A stretch of DNA of 42,118 nucleotides. Source: Planctomycetota bacterium (GTDB lineage Bacteria; Planctomycetota; Planctomycetia; Pirellulales; JADFKK01). Below the pieces are notes generated by a model that saw nothing but the letters and a program-made list of their open reading frames with translations, did no database searches and was not told where the DNA came from. The stretch is taken from positions 1-42,118 of the forward strand of contig JADFKK010000024.1 in NCBI GenBank assembly GCA_022564995.1, read 5' to 3'. The first letter of the stretch is position 1. Every line of letters starts with the position of its first letter. This document shows positions 25,356-34,746 of this stretch, one piece after another. Both the position numbers and the translations under genes were made by a program.

Positions 25356-25454
25356 AGGCAGAATGATGGAGGGCAGAATAATACGCGCGTGCGGGCTTCA
25401 TGCTACAACCCATCATTATTCCCCTTATTATTCTGCCCTCCATTATTCTGCCTT
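25356..25454. repeat. Fold-back repeat downstream of the fusion gene
   Basis: AGGCAGAATGATGGAGGGCA and the following GAATAAT (25356-25382) are matched by an inverted copy at 25427-25454, with about 26 of 27 positions pairing. The arms hold direct sub-repeats of GGCAGAAT. A second hairpin, GGTGCATC-GG-GATGCACC, lies near 25569-25586. The gap 25259-25586 contains no gene. Confidence 0.7.
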
Positions 25455-25586
25455 CCTTTGAGGTGGACCCCAGTGTTTGAACCGAAGGAAAGCGGAAAGG
25501 GCCGGGAAGTTATGCGCGCAGTTCGTTGCAACTCGCAACAATTACAGACCTTATCCGCCGCTCGCCTTGGTGCATCGGGATGCACC

Positions 25587-26990
25587 CTACAACAACGGTC
25601 CGATGGGATCGCTGCCGGTGGCGATGCGGACGACGTCGGACGGGACGTTCTGCGCGATACGCAGTTTGCCGACGTCGAAAAGCGTGTGCATGATGGTCGA
25701 GGTGAGATGCGGCACCGAGTACGGTTCGGTGGCCGGCTGGCCGCCATCACGGGTCGTTTGGCCGACGACCTGACCCATCTTCAGGCCACCGCCAGAGAGC
25801 AATAGCGGCGTCGAGTTGCCCCAGTGGTCGCGGCCGGCGTTCTTGTTTACCTTCGGCGTGCGGCCCATCTCGCCGGTAGCCACCAGCAGAATTTTTTTGT
25901 CCAGCCCGCGAGCGTGGACGTCTTCGATGAAGGCCGAAACCGCGTGATCGAAAGGCGATCCGCAGTAGTGCATGCCCTCGTCCATCGTGGCGTTGTTCTT
26001 GTCGGCGTGCATGTCCCAGACGAAATTCGTGGTGACCGTCACAAAGCCACAGCCGGCCTCGCACAGCCGCCGGGCCAACAGCAGCAGCTTGCCCAGTGTC
26101 TTGGCGTTGTCGACGTAATTGTTGTAATTGTTCCACTTGCGGCTGATCGTCTCGGGCCGCACCAGCGGGGCCGTGTCGTAACGTGCGATCGTCTTGGGGT
26201 CTTCCTTCGATAGATCGAACGCCTCGGCCACGCCGCCGACCACCGTGGTGAAGGCCTGCTGCTGAAAGCGGTCCATGCCCTCGATGACGCCGCTGGCGTC
26301 GACCTCGCGTTTCAGCCGATCGAGCCCGCGCAGCAAGCTGCGACGATCGTCCAACCGGCCGCGCGGCATCGCCAACTGCATGTCTTGCTGCAAGTCTCCG
26401 CCAGCTCCGGGAATGAACGGCCGGTAAGCGCTCCCCAAAGATCCGGTCGAGTCGAATTTGCCGAAACTCATGTTGGCCTTCTGGGCGTTCGGATCGACCG
26501 CTCGCGGAAAGACCGCGGCGTTGGTCGGCATTCCGGTCGTCGGATGGTTCGAGCCGGCGATGCGCGAGTAGATCGCCCCCAGCGATGCGCCTTGGCTGTA
26601 TTTGCTCACGATCGGCTTGATGTCGTGATTGCCGCTGCCCGATTGGTAAGAACGGACGATCGAGAGTTTGTCGGCCAAAGCAGCGATGCGCTCGAACGTG
26701 CCGCCGAACGTCACTCCCGGAATCTTCGTTTTGACTTCGCCCGTGATGCTCCGCACGCCCGACGGGGCGGTCATCTTGGGGTCGAACGTCTCGATCTGGC
26801 TGGGGCCGCCGTGCATGAACAGAAAGATCACCGATTTGTCGGTCACCAAGCGAGACGACTCGCCCGCCTCGGCCCGCGCCCGCAAGAGATGTGGCAGCGT
26901 CATTCCGCCCAGCGCCAGGCTTCCGACGCGCAAGAATCCGCGTCGCGAGAGCCGCTTTCCGCAAGACATCGTCTCAGTGAAAGTAAACAT
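25587..26990 (-). CDS. DUF1501 Tat-exported protein
   Basis: This 467-residue protein starts at ATG 26990 (a second ATG at 26966 is possible). The N-terminus has a twin-arginine signal, SRRGFLRVGSLALGGM. The body fits DUF1501, a sulfatase/alkaline-phosphatase-like family found in large numbers in planctomycetes: SVIFLFMHGGPSQIETFDPK, VRSYQSGSGNHDIKPI, VTTNFVWDMHADKN, VATGEMGRTPKVNKNAGRDH, WGNSTPLLLSGGG. His and Asp residues typical of metal binding in this superfamily are present. DUF1501 genes normally accompany PSD1/DUF1549 cytochrome proteins; here the nearest cytochrome is the fusion gene, on the other strand and convergent. The biochemical activity of the family is unproven. Confidence 0.9.
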   Translation of the reverse strand: MFTFTETMSCGKRLSRRGFLRVGSLALGGMTLPHLLRARAEAGESSRLVTDKSVIFLFMHGGPSQIETFDPKMTAPSGVRSITGEVKTKIPGVTFGGTFERIAALADKLSIVRSYQSGSGNHDIKPIVSKYSQGASLGAIYSRIAGSNHPTTGMPTNAAVFPRAVDPNAQKANMSFGKFDSTGSLGSAYRPFIPGAGGDLQQDMQLAMPRGRLDDRRSLLRGLDRLKREVDASGVIEGMDRFQQQAFTTVVGGVAEAFDLSKEDPKTIARYDTAPLVRPETISRKWNNYNNYVDNAKTLGKLLLLARRLCEAGCGFVTVTTNFVWDMHADKNNATMDEGMHYCGSPFDHAVSAFIEDVHARGLDKKILLVATGEMGRTPKVNKNAGRDHWGNSTPLLLSGGGLKMGQVVGQTTRDGGQPATEPYSVPHLTSTIMHTLFDVGKLRIAQNVPSDVVRIATGSDPIGPLL

Positions 26991-27141
26991 GGCACGGTTC
27001 CCAGTTTTTTCATCAAGCCGCGACCGCTGGTCGCGCCCGACCTCCTAAAGACGCCCAGCAACACTCCCTGGTATAAACAATGTCGAATAATAAATCAACC
27101 AACTTTGATGAATCTCGGCTGCTCGTTTGGGTCGATTTCGT

Positions 27142-28968
27142 TCAAAACTCCATGCGCCGCATAGCCCGCAGCCCGGCCCACATCGGCAGCAGGACGGCTG
27201 CGGTGCCCAAAGCCACGTTGGCGACCGCGCTGGCGATTAGCCAAAAAAGCCACTTTTCGGGGTGATCCTCGAGAAGAATGTGTGCCCGGTCCAGGGCCGA
27301 GGCGTAACGATAGGTAGGAATAGCCGTGGTTAACACGACGATGGCGATGAATGCCGCGCTAACGATCAAGTTCAGAGTTCCGCCAAATCCGGCGGCGATT
27401 TTCGCCGGCGATTGCTCTCGCATGTTGGGCAGCGTGGCACCCAGGCCAACGGCAATGCCTGAGAGCCCGACGCATAACACGACACAAGCCACTTGATGAA
27501 CCACAAGCACGGGCAGATCGACTCGCAACATCAGGTCGCTGGCAGCCACCAGAGAGCAACTGGCCAGTGTCGATCCGCTGGCGGCGAAGAGAAACTTTCC
27601 CCACAGGATGCGCGTCCGCGTCACCGGCAGCAAACCAAGTACCCAGAACCGTCGGCCTTCGAGGCTGATCATAGGAAAGATGAATCGGGTGGTAAATGTC
27701 GAGAGAATCAGGCCGACCACGGCAAGATTCAAATTGCTAATCATCATCGTTCCGTTATACGGTTGATTCGCGCCGGAACGCAGGCTGGGGATGTTGAGAA
27801 AGTACAGCCCCAGCAGGCCGAAGAAGATCAGGAATTGAGACCACTGAACGGGGTCTCGCCGGAACAACCGAAGATCCTTGACCAACAACAAGCGAATCTG
27901 GCGAGGGTAGAAAAAAACCAAAGCGAAAACGAGTGTTTCCGGCCAAGTGATGAATCGCCGTCGGCGGCTGACTTCGGTCATCAGCCCGCTGTAGCTGTCG
28001 CGAAAGATTTTTGCCGCCGTCCAGACGGCGATTTGGTGCAGCAGCAGCGAGTTGGCAACGATCACGCACAAAAACTTAATGCTATCGGCGGCTGGGTGAT
28101 CTTCGGGCCCGCGGCTGTGCGTGCGAGCGGCTTCCAACAGCCCGGCGCTCAACCACCAGTTCGGCAGCATTCGATGCTGGCTATATCGCAACCGCGCCAA
28201 CATCTCGCGTAACCAGGCGGTGCTCAGAATGCCGTCTTGGCTAATACTGGCCAGCGACCATCCGCCCCACACGACGCTGCCAATCATCAGCAGGACGAAC
28301 AGCGCCACGACGTACTGCCGCGTGAGGGGAAGGAATCGCGCGATCAGCAGGCAGAATATCGCGCCGATGCTGCAGGGAATGAAAGCGAAGCCAACGATGA
28401 ATGGTCCGACCAATGCGAAGTAATACCATGGGGCGTCGACGAAGACTCCGTAAGCGACCAGCATGGGGCTGGCCAACAACAAAAACCCCCAACTGCTCAT
28501 CGCCACGGCCGCCTGAAATTTATACAGAAACACACGCTCGGTGCGCGCCGGCAGCGTCAGCAACAACGCGGTTTCGTCGGCACGATACAATCCGCCGTAA
28601 AGGATGATTCCCGTGGAGAGCGTCAGCATCATCGTCAGCGACATGAAAAAGACGCTGAAAACAGACCGGATCGTCCGAGCCAACAGATCGGGCGATATCT
28701 GCGTCTCTTGGTGAAGAAAAGTAAAACCCTCGAAAAACAGGGTGTACAGTCCAAACCAAAAAAAAGTGGTCAACAGCGTGATCAGCACTGCTCGCAATCG
28801 CGACGTGGCCAGCAAGCTGCGCAGCGCCGCGCCGATCAGCCGGCGTCGCAGCCGCCAGAAGACCTGCGCTTCGGTCACGGCGTCGGGCGCCGCAAGCGAT
28901 TTCTCAATTGCGCTGGCCATGCCCCCGACGGGCGCAACAGCGGAGTTACCGACGTCGGATGGTCTCAT
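27142..28968 (-). CDS. ABC-2-type exporter permease
   Basis: This 608-residue protein has about a dozen hydrophobic segments (for example AVLITLLTTFFWFGLYTLFF, GPFIVGFAFIPCSIGAIFCL, VALFVLLMIGSVVWGGWSLA, WLFWLIASAVANVALGTAAV), a short soluble N-terminus and a cytoplasmic loop with SRRRRFITWP. This is the layout of large ABC-2 exporter permeases. It follows its ATPase gene after a four-base gap, as the third gene of the operon. Start ATG 28968. No substrate can be inferred; the family includes exporters of lipids, drugs and polypeptides. Confidence 0.85.
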   Translation of the reverse strand: MRPSDVGNSAVAPVGGMASAIEKSLAAPDAVTEAQVFWRLRRRLIGAALRSLLATSRLRAVLITLLTTFFWFGLYTLFFEGFTFLHQETQISPDLLARTIRSVFSVFFMSLTMMLTLSTGIILYGGLYRADETALLLTLPARTERVFLYKFQAAVAMSSWGFLLLASPMLVAYGVFVDAPWYYFALVGPFIVGFAFIPCSIGAIFCLLIARFLPLTRQYVVALFVLLMIGSVVWGGWSLASISQDGILSTAWLREMLARLRYSQHRMLPNWWLSAGLLEAARTHSRGPEDHPAADSIKFLCVIVANSLLLHQIAVWTAAKIFRDSYSGLMTEVSRRRRFITWPETLVFALVFFYPRQIRLLLVKDLRLFRRDPVQWSQFLIFFGLLGLYFLNIPSLRSGANQPYNGTMMISNLNLAVVGLILSTFTTRFIFPMISLEGRRFWVLGLLPVTRTRILWGKFLFAASGSTLASCSLVAASDLMLRVDLPVLVVHQVACVVLCVGLSGIAVGLGATLPNMREQSPAKIAAGFGGTLNLIVSAAFIAIVVLTTAIPTYRYASALDRAHILLEDHPEKWLFWLIASAVANVALGTAAVLLPMWAGLRAMRRMEF

Positions 28969-28972
28969 GCGA

Positions 28973-29692
28973 TCACCCGGTCATATCCAAGTAGAGCCGC
29001 TCCAGCGAAGCGTCTTCGGCCGGCAGACGCTGTTTCAATTCCTTCAGTGTGCCTAAGAACAGCAGCTCGCCGCGATCGAGGATGCCGATACGATCGGCAA
29101 TTTCTTCGACCACGTCCAACGTGTGAGTCGACATCAAGACGGTGGTCCCCTGGGCCGCCTGATCGCGGAGCAAATCCTTAACCATCCGCATACTCTTCGG
29201 ATCGAGCCCGACCATCGGCTCGTCAACGATCAACACGTCGGGCGAGTGCAGCAGGGCGGAAGCAAACACGACGCGCTGTTTCATACCGTGGGAATATCGC
29301 TCGGTCAAATCGTCAATAAACTCGTCGAGTGAGAAAGCCTCGATCTGCTGGGAAATTCGCTCTTGGGCCAGCGAGCGATCCATGCCTCGCATGTCGACGA
29401 TGAATTGCAAGAATTCGCGTCCGGTGAGCTTCTCGTATAAATACGGTTGATCGGGCACGTATCCCAAGCGCCCTGCCGCCTCGCGAGGATGGCTGCTGAC
29501 GTCGATGCCACAGACGCGCACCGTCCCGGTGCCGGGACGTAGCAATCCGACGGTCATCTTGATGGTGGTCGTCTTGCCTGCGCCGTTGGGGCCAAGAAAG
29601 GCCAGCAATTCGCCCGGACGGACCGTGAGGTCGAGCCTCTTAACGGCCTCCTTGCGGCCGTAGTTTCGCGAGATGTTTTCGTATTGAATCAT
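28973..29692 (-). CDS. ABC transporter ATP-binding protein
   Basis: This 239-residue ATPase has a Walker A motif (GPNGAGKTTTIK, about residues 36-47), a Q-loop region (GYVPDQPYLYEKLTG), an ABC signature (YSHGMKQRVVFASALL), a Walker B (LIVDEPMVGLDP) and a switch His (MSTHTLDVVEEIADR). It is of the subfamily that pairs with ABC-2 permeases. Its ATG at 29692 overlaps the stop of the preceding gene (ATGA), and the permease follows after four bases, so the three genes form a tight operon. It powers export by the neighbouring permease. Confidence 0.95.
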   Translation of the reverse strand: MIQYENISRNYGRKEAVKRLDLTVRPGELLAFLGPNGAGKTTTIKMTVGLLRPGTGTVRVCGIDVSSHPREAAGRLGYVPDQPYLYEKLTGREFLQFIVDMRGMDRSLAQERISQQIEAFSLDEFIDDLTERYSHGMKQRVVFASALLHSPDVLIVDEPMVGLDPKSMRMVKDLLRDQAAQGTTVLMSTHTLDVVEEIADRIGILDRGELLFLGTLKELKQRLPAEDASLERLYLDMTG

Positions 29693-30588
29693 GACGGCGA
29701 ATCGGTACGAGACGATTCAGTTGAGTCGTCGGTCGGTTTCGGCTGCTTGCTGGGCACGCGGACAAACTTCAGCCAGTTGCCCAACAGATTCATCGATTGC
29801 TGTAGCACGGAGCCGTCTAAGCGAACCCAAAGCTTCTTGCGGACCTCGCCACCTTGGCCCAGGCCCGAGGCGGGATCCGTGCGATAAACGACCAAATGCG
29901 TGTTGACCCGCTTACCATGCCAGTCAAGGTGCTCGCGCCGTTCCACTTTGGCGTGAAGGATTTCGAACGTCTCGCCGAGATTAAAACACTGGAATACGGG
30001 CTCCGTCCATTTTTGCCCGACGCGCAAGTCGCTGAATTTTCCGAGCGGCGAAAGCTGCCCCCATGCCAGCGCCTTGGGCGACAGATGCATCTCCCTCGAG
30101 ACCACCACGACGCCATTGATTTGCATGTCGATTTTCAGCAGATTACCGCCCTCGACAGCGCCGATGATTTGGATTAAGTCTTTCTGGTTGCCAACGGTAA
30201 CACTGGAGTGGATCGAGAGTAACTGAGAGCGGTCGTCAAAGGTCATTCGACTGTCGACGCCCAGGCCACGGCGCTCACCCGGAATCTGGAACGATCTCCG
30301 AATTCGTTCAGGCAGCGGAAACTCGCGCAGGCGAATTTTGTGTTCGACCTGCCTGGTTCCGTCCTCGCCGCGGGTGATCGTGCCGATGGCGGTGCCTATC
30401 GTCCGTTCATTCCAGACGACCTTCCAGTTGACCTGAACCGTTTTCGGCCCGTCGGACTCGGGGAGCATGGCCTCGTAGTTGGGCGGCTCGCCCTCGAGTA
30501 ACGACGGCAGCACCTGGTCCCCGACGAGCCAGGACATCATCGCTATCCAAAACAGCACGATCGTTGCGTTGAGCCATCGACTCCCCAT
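29689..30588 (-). CDS. Membrane-anchored unknown protein of the ABC operon
   Basis: The ATG at 30588 gives 299 residues; an upstream TTG at 30624 would add 12 without a better ribosome-binding site. The N-terminus is a single membrane anchor (NATIVLFWIAMMSWLVGDQV) and the rest is predicted to be extracytoplasmic. The body is beta-rich (KTVQVNWKVVWNERTIGTAI, RMTFDDRSQLLSIHSSVTV, LKIDMQINGVVVVSREMHLS) and recalls DUF3108-like beta-barrel proteins, with a Ser/Thr/Asp tail. It is the first gene of the operon and overlaps the ATPase gene by four bases, so it is probably an accessory or substrate-handling part of the exporter. Family assignment is uncertain. Confidence 0.65.
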   Translation of the reverse strand: MGSRWLNATIVLFWIAMMSWLVGDQVLPSLLEGEPPNYEAMLPESDGPKTVQVNWKVVWNERTIGTAIGTITRGEDGTRQVEHKIRLREFPLPERIRRSFQIPGERRGLGVDSRMTFDDRSQLLSIHSSVTVGNQKDLIQIIGAVEGGNLLKIDMQINGVVVVSREMHLSPKALAWGQLSPLGKFSDLRVGQKWTEPVFQCFNLGETFEILHAKVERREHLDWHGKRVNTHLVVYRTDPASGLGQGGEVRKKLWVRLDGSVLQQSMNLLGNWLKFVRVPSKQPKPTDDSTESSRTDSPS

Positions 30589-30813
30589 CGCCACGCGCCT
30601 CGCTGAAAATACGCCCCGGCCCAATCATGGCAGACCACCATCGCACGATACCTGCCTTTATGATACTGCGACCTGTATTGGTGGATGCCAATCTACCGTA
30701 TTCTATGCCGTTTGGCCAGAAAGGAAGATCGCCACGTCGCCGTGCTGTGTCGCGCCTTATGGGTGAGCCTTGGCGGCGGTTAGACACTTCGAGAGGTGTG
30801 AGGGCCAGATGGG

Positions 30814-31431
30814 TCACTCAGCGGCAGCGGCCGATTTCCCGATCGACCGCTCATGGCTCTTTTTCAAGGCTGCCAGCAGATATTCCTCCGTATAGATGCG
30901 GCCGGTCGGATTGTTGAATTTGGGCCCCTTGCGCACGCGGGCCAACAGCGGGTCGGTCTTATCGTTGTCGTTCTTCTGCGTCAGCTTGAGCATCAATTTG
31001 TGTCCGTCCGGCATTCTGATCATCTCCCGCAGCACCTCTCGCCCGTGTGCCAGGCCGATCAGACGATCCATCCGATCGTAGACCATGGGATATTCTCGCA
31101 CGTTGTGCATGAATTTTTTCCCCGCCGTCGTGCGTAGCAAGCGAACCAGATAAGCGTCGTCACGCGGAACCCGATTGAGAATTGATTTTCTATCGCGAAT
31201 GATCCAACCGATGAGCAGCAACTGCTTGAGGATCGGCTCGACGTTGGAGCGAGACAGGATGTCGCCGGGCGAACGATCGCGGCGCGATTCAAAGTGCCAT
31301 TGGACGAGGTTTTTGACCTTGTCGAAATCGGGCAGACCGTCGTTCTCATTGGCAAGCGCCGTTTCGGACATGCACAGTCCGCACAACAGCACGGCAGCGC
31401 AACAACATCTTACGATCGTTTGAGTGTTCAT
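30814..31431 (-). CDS. Secreted planctomycete protein of unknown function
   Basis: The ATG at 31431 is chosen because it starts a clean signal peptide (MNTQTIVRCCCAAVLLCGLC, cleavage near ALANENDG); the open frame reaches 31557, but the extra residues are not signal-like. The mature protein of about 175 residues is mostly helical and charged (VKNLVQWHFESRRDRSPGDI, VEPILKQLLLIGWIIRDRKS, KKFMHNVREYPMVYDRMDRL) and ends in an Ala run. No domain is recognised. It lies upstream of the exporter operon on the same strand with a gap of about 225 bases that shows no gene. Confidence 0.6.
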   Translation of the reverse strand: MNTQTIVRCCCAAVLLCGLCMSETALANENDGLPDFDKVKNLVQWHFESRRDRSPGDILSRSNVEPILKQLLLIGWIIRDRKSILNRVPRDDAYLVRLLRTTAGKKFMHNVREYPMVYDRMDRLIGLAHGREVLREMIRMPDGHKLMLKLTQKNDNDKTDPLLARVRKGPKFNNPTGRIYTEEYLLAALKKSHERSIGKSAAAAE

Positions 31432-31774
31432 GGCCGTCTCGTTTTCGGGTCTGACGGGAACTGAGGATTCGCGGGATAGATTTTCGCTCCGCGTGGGAAA
31501 GGTGTCGGTCGCAATGGCCCGCGCAGCTCCCCCTGCCAACTCTACCTCACGTAGCATAAGGCGGCCGCATGTGGGGAACCGGTAAAATGAACGCCAATAC
31601 GACGCTCTCGGCCGCCCATATCAGTGTCTGGCGGCAGATAGGTTGGCCAAATACCTGCTATTATAGATGGTCATGCGCCAATCTGATCGCAGGCGGACCT
31701 TCAGCCGCCATTTATCCCATCTTGCGTAACCCCCCAGCTTGCAACAATCGTTGCTGATGCGTCGCGGACCGCCT

Positions 31775-31802
31775 TTGAAAAAAAGACGACACAGTTTACA
31801 AT
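31775..31802 (+). promoter_or_regulatory. Putative promoter of the small zinc-ribbon gene
   Basis: TTGAAA (31775-31780), a 16-base spacer and TACAAT (31797-31802) lie 65 bases before the ATG at 31867. A small hairpin GCAAC-AATC-GTTGC is at 31741-31754. The gap 31432-31774 shows no other gene. Confidence 0.45.
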
Positions 31803-31866
31803 GACGGTCGATCCAGCACGATCGCTTTTCTTTTTTCTGCGCGAATCGGTGGAAGGAATTACCGTC

Positions 31867-32097
31867 ATGGCCAGCAGTACCTATTTCGTTCAGGAGTGTC
31901 CGACCTGCGGTCGTAATCTGCAGGTTCGTGTCGAATACTTGGGCAAAGAAGTCGTCTGCCAACATTGCGACGGAAACTTCGAGGCCTGTGATCCGGCCAG
32001 TTCGTCGTATCCGCCGTCGGAGTCAGGCATCGCGCTGTTGCGTCGTGCCGAAGAGTTGCTGGGCGCCGAAGCCGGCCCGCCGCAGCGGCCGCGCTAA
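31867..32097 (+). CDS. Small zinc-ribbon protein (MJ0042-like)
   Basis: The ATG at 31867 has GGAAGGA about ten bases upstream and gives 76 residues. Two CxxC pairs (CPTCGRNLQVRVEYLGKEVV, then CQHC) form an MJ0042-type zinc ribbon, a small module very common in planctomycetes. The rest is a short linker and one amphipathic helix (SGIALLRRAEELLGAEAG). It is probably a small cytoplasmic protein; partner unknown. A promoter-like motif is present upstream. Confidence 0.75.
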   Translation: MASSTYFVQECPTCGRNLQVRVEYLGKEVVCQHCDGNFEACDPASSSYPPSESGIALLRRAEELLGAEAGPPQRPR

Positions 32098-32173
32098 AAG
32101 TAGACGCGGCATCATTCGGATTTCGTCATTCTTTCGACATTCGTCAATCGACATTCATACGCCTGCCCAAGAA

Positions 32174-33460
32174 TCAACGGACCGCGTGACACACCGCGGC
32201 AAGATCCTTGAAAAACGCCGGATAGGTCTTGTCGACGCACCTTGGGTCGTTGATCACGACGCCTGTGGTGCGCAATCCCACCAGCGCCATGCTCATCGCC
32301 ATGCGGTGGTCGTCGTAGGTGTCGATCGTCGCGCCGCGCAGCACGCCGGGTGTGATCGTCAGGCCGTCTGGGCGCTCATCGACGAGCGCACCGAATTTAC
32401 GCAGCTCGATGGCCAACGCCGCGATCCGATCGGTCTCCTTGTGGCGGATGTGCTCGACCCCGCTGATGCGCGTCGGACCGTTGGCAAACAGCGCGACGGC
32501 CGACAGCGTTTGCACCGTGTCACTGATGGCGTTCATGTCGACTTCGATTCCCACCAGCGGGCGACCGATCACGGTAATCCGCCCGCCGCCGTGCTCGTCG
32601 CTGTAGCGAATCTCGCAACCCATTCGCTCCAAGCAGTCGCAGAACGCGACGTCGCCCTGCAGGCTGTCGCGTCCGAGACCCTCGACCGTCACCTCGCCGC
32701 CGGCGATTGCGGCAGCGGCGAAAAAGTAGCTGGCGGCCGACGCATCCGGCTCGATGGCGTAATGCGTTGCCCGATAGCATTGCTGGGGAGGAATCTCGAA
32801 TCTCTCCAGATCGCCCTGGGGCACGTCAACGCCGAATGCCCGCATGACTCCGAGCGTCATCGTGACATACGGCTTGGAGACCAACGGGCCGTCGATTTCC
32901 AGCCCAGCGGCATGGGCCGCGTATGGCGCGACCATCAGCAGCGCACTAAGGAACTGGCTGGAAAGGTCGCCGCGAATGCTGGCTTTGCCGCCGGCCAGTC
33001 CAGCGCCGCGAACGACCACCGGCGGACAACCGCCAGCGGCGCATTGCACGTTGGCGCCCCATTGATTCAACGCCTCGGTGAGCGGCGCGATCGGCCGCTG
33101 GCGCATCCGGGGCACGCCGTCGAGGCGATATTCGCCGCGGCCCAGCGCCGCCATCGCCGTGAGGAATCGCACCGAAGTTCCGCTGTTGCCGATGAATAGA
33201 TCCGCGGAGCGGGCCGGGATGTTTCCCGCCGCGCCTCGGACCACCATCTTCTGCGCTGTGACGTCAACCTGAATCCCCAGCCGGCCGAGCGACTCGACCA
33301 TCACTTGGGTGTCTTCACTTTCGAGGGCGCCTGCGAGCGTCGAGGTGCCTTCGGCCAGCGCCGCGCAGATCAGCGCGCGGTTGGTGATGCTCTTCGAGCC
33401 GGGCGGACGAATCGTCGCACGTAACGGCCCGGTCGGTTCGATTTCGATAAACTCAGACAA
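32174..33460 (-). CDS. aroA: 3-phosphoshikimate 1-carboxyvinyltransferase (EPSP synthase)
   Basis: This 428-residue enzyme of the shikimate pathway condenses shikimate 3-phosphate and phosphoenolpyruvate. Visible motifs: PPGSKSITNRALI (active-site Lys and Ser, about residues 19-31), GNSGTSVRFLTA (about 90-101), RMRQRPI, SSQFLSALLM, YRATHYAIEPDASAASYFFA, HKETDRIAALAIELRKFGA and DDHRMAMSMAL. It is full length. The start is TTG at 33460, three bases after the stop of the PQQ-propeller gene, with GAGCGG about six bases upstream. It is thus the second gene of a two-gene operon on the minus strand. Confidence 0.95.
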   Translation of the reverse strand: MSEFIEIEPTGPLRATIRPPGSKSITNRALICAALAEGTSTLAGALESEDTQVMVESLGRLGIQVDVTAQKMVVRGAAGNIPARSADLFIGNSGTSVRFLTAMAALGRGEYRLDGVPRMRQRPIAPLTEALNQWGANVQCAAGGCPPVVVRGAGLAGGKASIRGDLSSQFLSALLMVAPYAAHAAGLEIDGPLVSKPYVTMTLGVMRAFGVDVPQGDLERFEIPPQQCYRATHYAIEPDASAASYFFAAAAIAGGEVTVEGLGRDSLQGDVAFCDCLERMGCEIRYSDEHGGGRITVIGRPLVGIEVDMNAISDTVQTLSAVALFANGPTRISGVEHIRHKETDRIAALAIELRKFGALVDERPDGLTITPGVLRGATIDTYDDHRMAMSMALVGLRTTGVVINDPRCVDKTYPAFFKDLAAVCHAVR

Positions 33461-33463
33461 TCG

Positions 33464-34678
33464 TCACCGCTCTTTGGCGATCTTCCAAAGCGACTGATCG
33501 TTACGAACATACAGCGCTCCGTCGGCCACCGCCGGCGAGCCTTGAATTTTGTCGCCCAGTTCGTTGGTCGATACCAGCCGACCCCCCTTACGTCCGGCCG
33601 TGACGACTTGAACCTGCCCGCTATAGTTCACTAAATACAAGTGCTTGCCGGCCAACACGGGCGTGGCCCAAAACGGCCCTTTGAATCGCTCCTTCCACAA
33701 CACTTTGCCGCTGGCCAAATCAGCGCAGGTCACCACGCCGGCCCGATTGGCGACATAGATCTCCCTCTCGCTAACGACCGGACTGGCAGCGCCGGGGCTG
33801 AGCTGGCTCGATTTCCAAACGACCTTCGCCGGCCCGGCCGATGAGCCGGGCCGCAGGGCCTTGATTCCGCCCGAGGGGACGTACAACAGTCCGCCCTTGG
33901 CGACGCTGGAGGTGATTGTCTCGCAGGAGCTCTTGTACGTCCACAGTTGCTTGCCGCTATATGCGTCGAGGGCAACCAGGCCGGTGGCCGATTGCAGCAG
34001 CACGGCGTCTTGCTTCGCCCCCGCGCCGGCCAGCGAAATCGGCGAGCACCAATTCGCCCGGGCTGGACGATCGATGCGCCAGCGCGTTTCGCCTGTTGCG
34101 GTGTTTATTCCCGCGGCGAAGGAATCGCCTTGATTCTCAATCTGCACGATGACCGTTTTGCCAACGACCACCGGCGAGGCAGCCATGCCGACGTCGTTGC
34201 CGGCCTTGGGGTAATCGTGGGCCAGTCCGCGATACCATTGCAGATTGCCGTCGAGATCGAGACAAATCAGATCGTTGGACGAGAAGAACGCAAAGATTCG
34301 TTGGCCATCGCTGGCCGGAGTGTTGGCGGCCACCGCACTTTGCGGATGAGTCAAGGTGCGGCCGGTGGCCCAGAACTGACGATGCCAGCGCTGCTTGCCG
34401 CTGGCCGCATCGAAACACAATACATGCAGCCGGTTCTGCTTCACTCCGCTCGACGCTAACACAATGATACGGCCCTTGACTACGATCGGCCCCGACGCGC
34501 CGCGACCGGGCAAGTCGGCCTTCCAGGCGATGTTCTCCCCGGCGCTCCAGCGCAGCGGCACGTTCACATCGGCCGATGTGCTGCTGCCGTCGTTACCGCG
34601 AAACTGCCGCCAATCGGCCCCGGTCGCAAGCACCAGCAGGCATACGGCGAACATCAGGTGAAGTGAAATACGGGTCAT
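33464..34678 (-). CDS. Secreted PQQ-like beta-propeller protein
   Basis: The ATG at 34678 gives a 404-residue protein with a signal peptide (MTRISLHLMFAVCLLVLATG), followed directly by ADWRQFRGNDGSST, a common planctomycete propeller start. Propeller blades show the PQQ/BamB repeat: CFDAASGKQRWHRQFW, LDLDGNLQWYRGLAHD, INTATGETRWRIDRPA, LDAYSGKQLWTYKSS, CADLASGKVLWKERFK. No catalytic residues of PQQ dehydrogenases are evident, so it is more likely a binding or scaffold propeller in the periplasm. It is followed after three bases by aroA; shared expression is likely although a functional link is not obvious. The open frame back to 34807 is not needed. Confidence 0.85.
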   Translation of the reverse strand: MTRISLHLMFAVCLLVLATGADWRQFRGNDGSSTSADVNVPLRWSAGENIAWKADLPGRGASGPIVVKGRIIVLASSGVKQNRLHVLCFDAASGKQRWHRQFWATGRTLTHPQSAVAANTPASDGQRIFAFFSSNDLICLDLDGNLQWYRGLAHDYPKAGNDVGMAASPVVVGKTVIVQIENQGDSFAAGINTATGETRWRIDRPARANWCSPISLAGAGAKQDAVLLQSATGLVALDAYSGKQLWTYKSSCETITSSVAKGGLLYVPSGGIKALRPGSSAGPAKVVWKSSQLSPGAASPVVSEREIYVANRAGVVTCADLASGKVLWKERFKGPFWATPVLAGKHLYLVNYSGQVQVVTAGRKGGRLVSTNELGDKIQGSPAVADGALYVRNDQSLWKIAKER

Positions 34679-34746
34679 GGCTGTAGCCTTTGTCGTTGCT
34701 TGCGATCGGCGTGGTGAAATGAATAGTAATGTCTCGTCGAATCTGG

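Noticed and set aside
25747..26964. 405-residue open frame overlapping the DUF1501 gene
   Set aside because: Same strand, other frame; DUF1501 motifs and Tat signal decide.
31928..33199. 423-residue plus-strand open frame opposite aroA
   Set aside because: aroA motifs on the minus strand are unambiguous; this frame has no domain.
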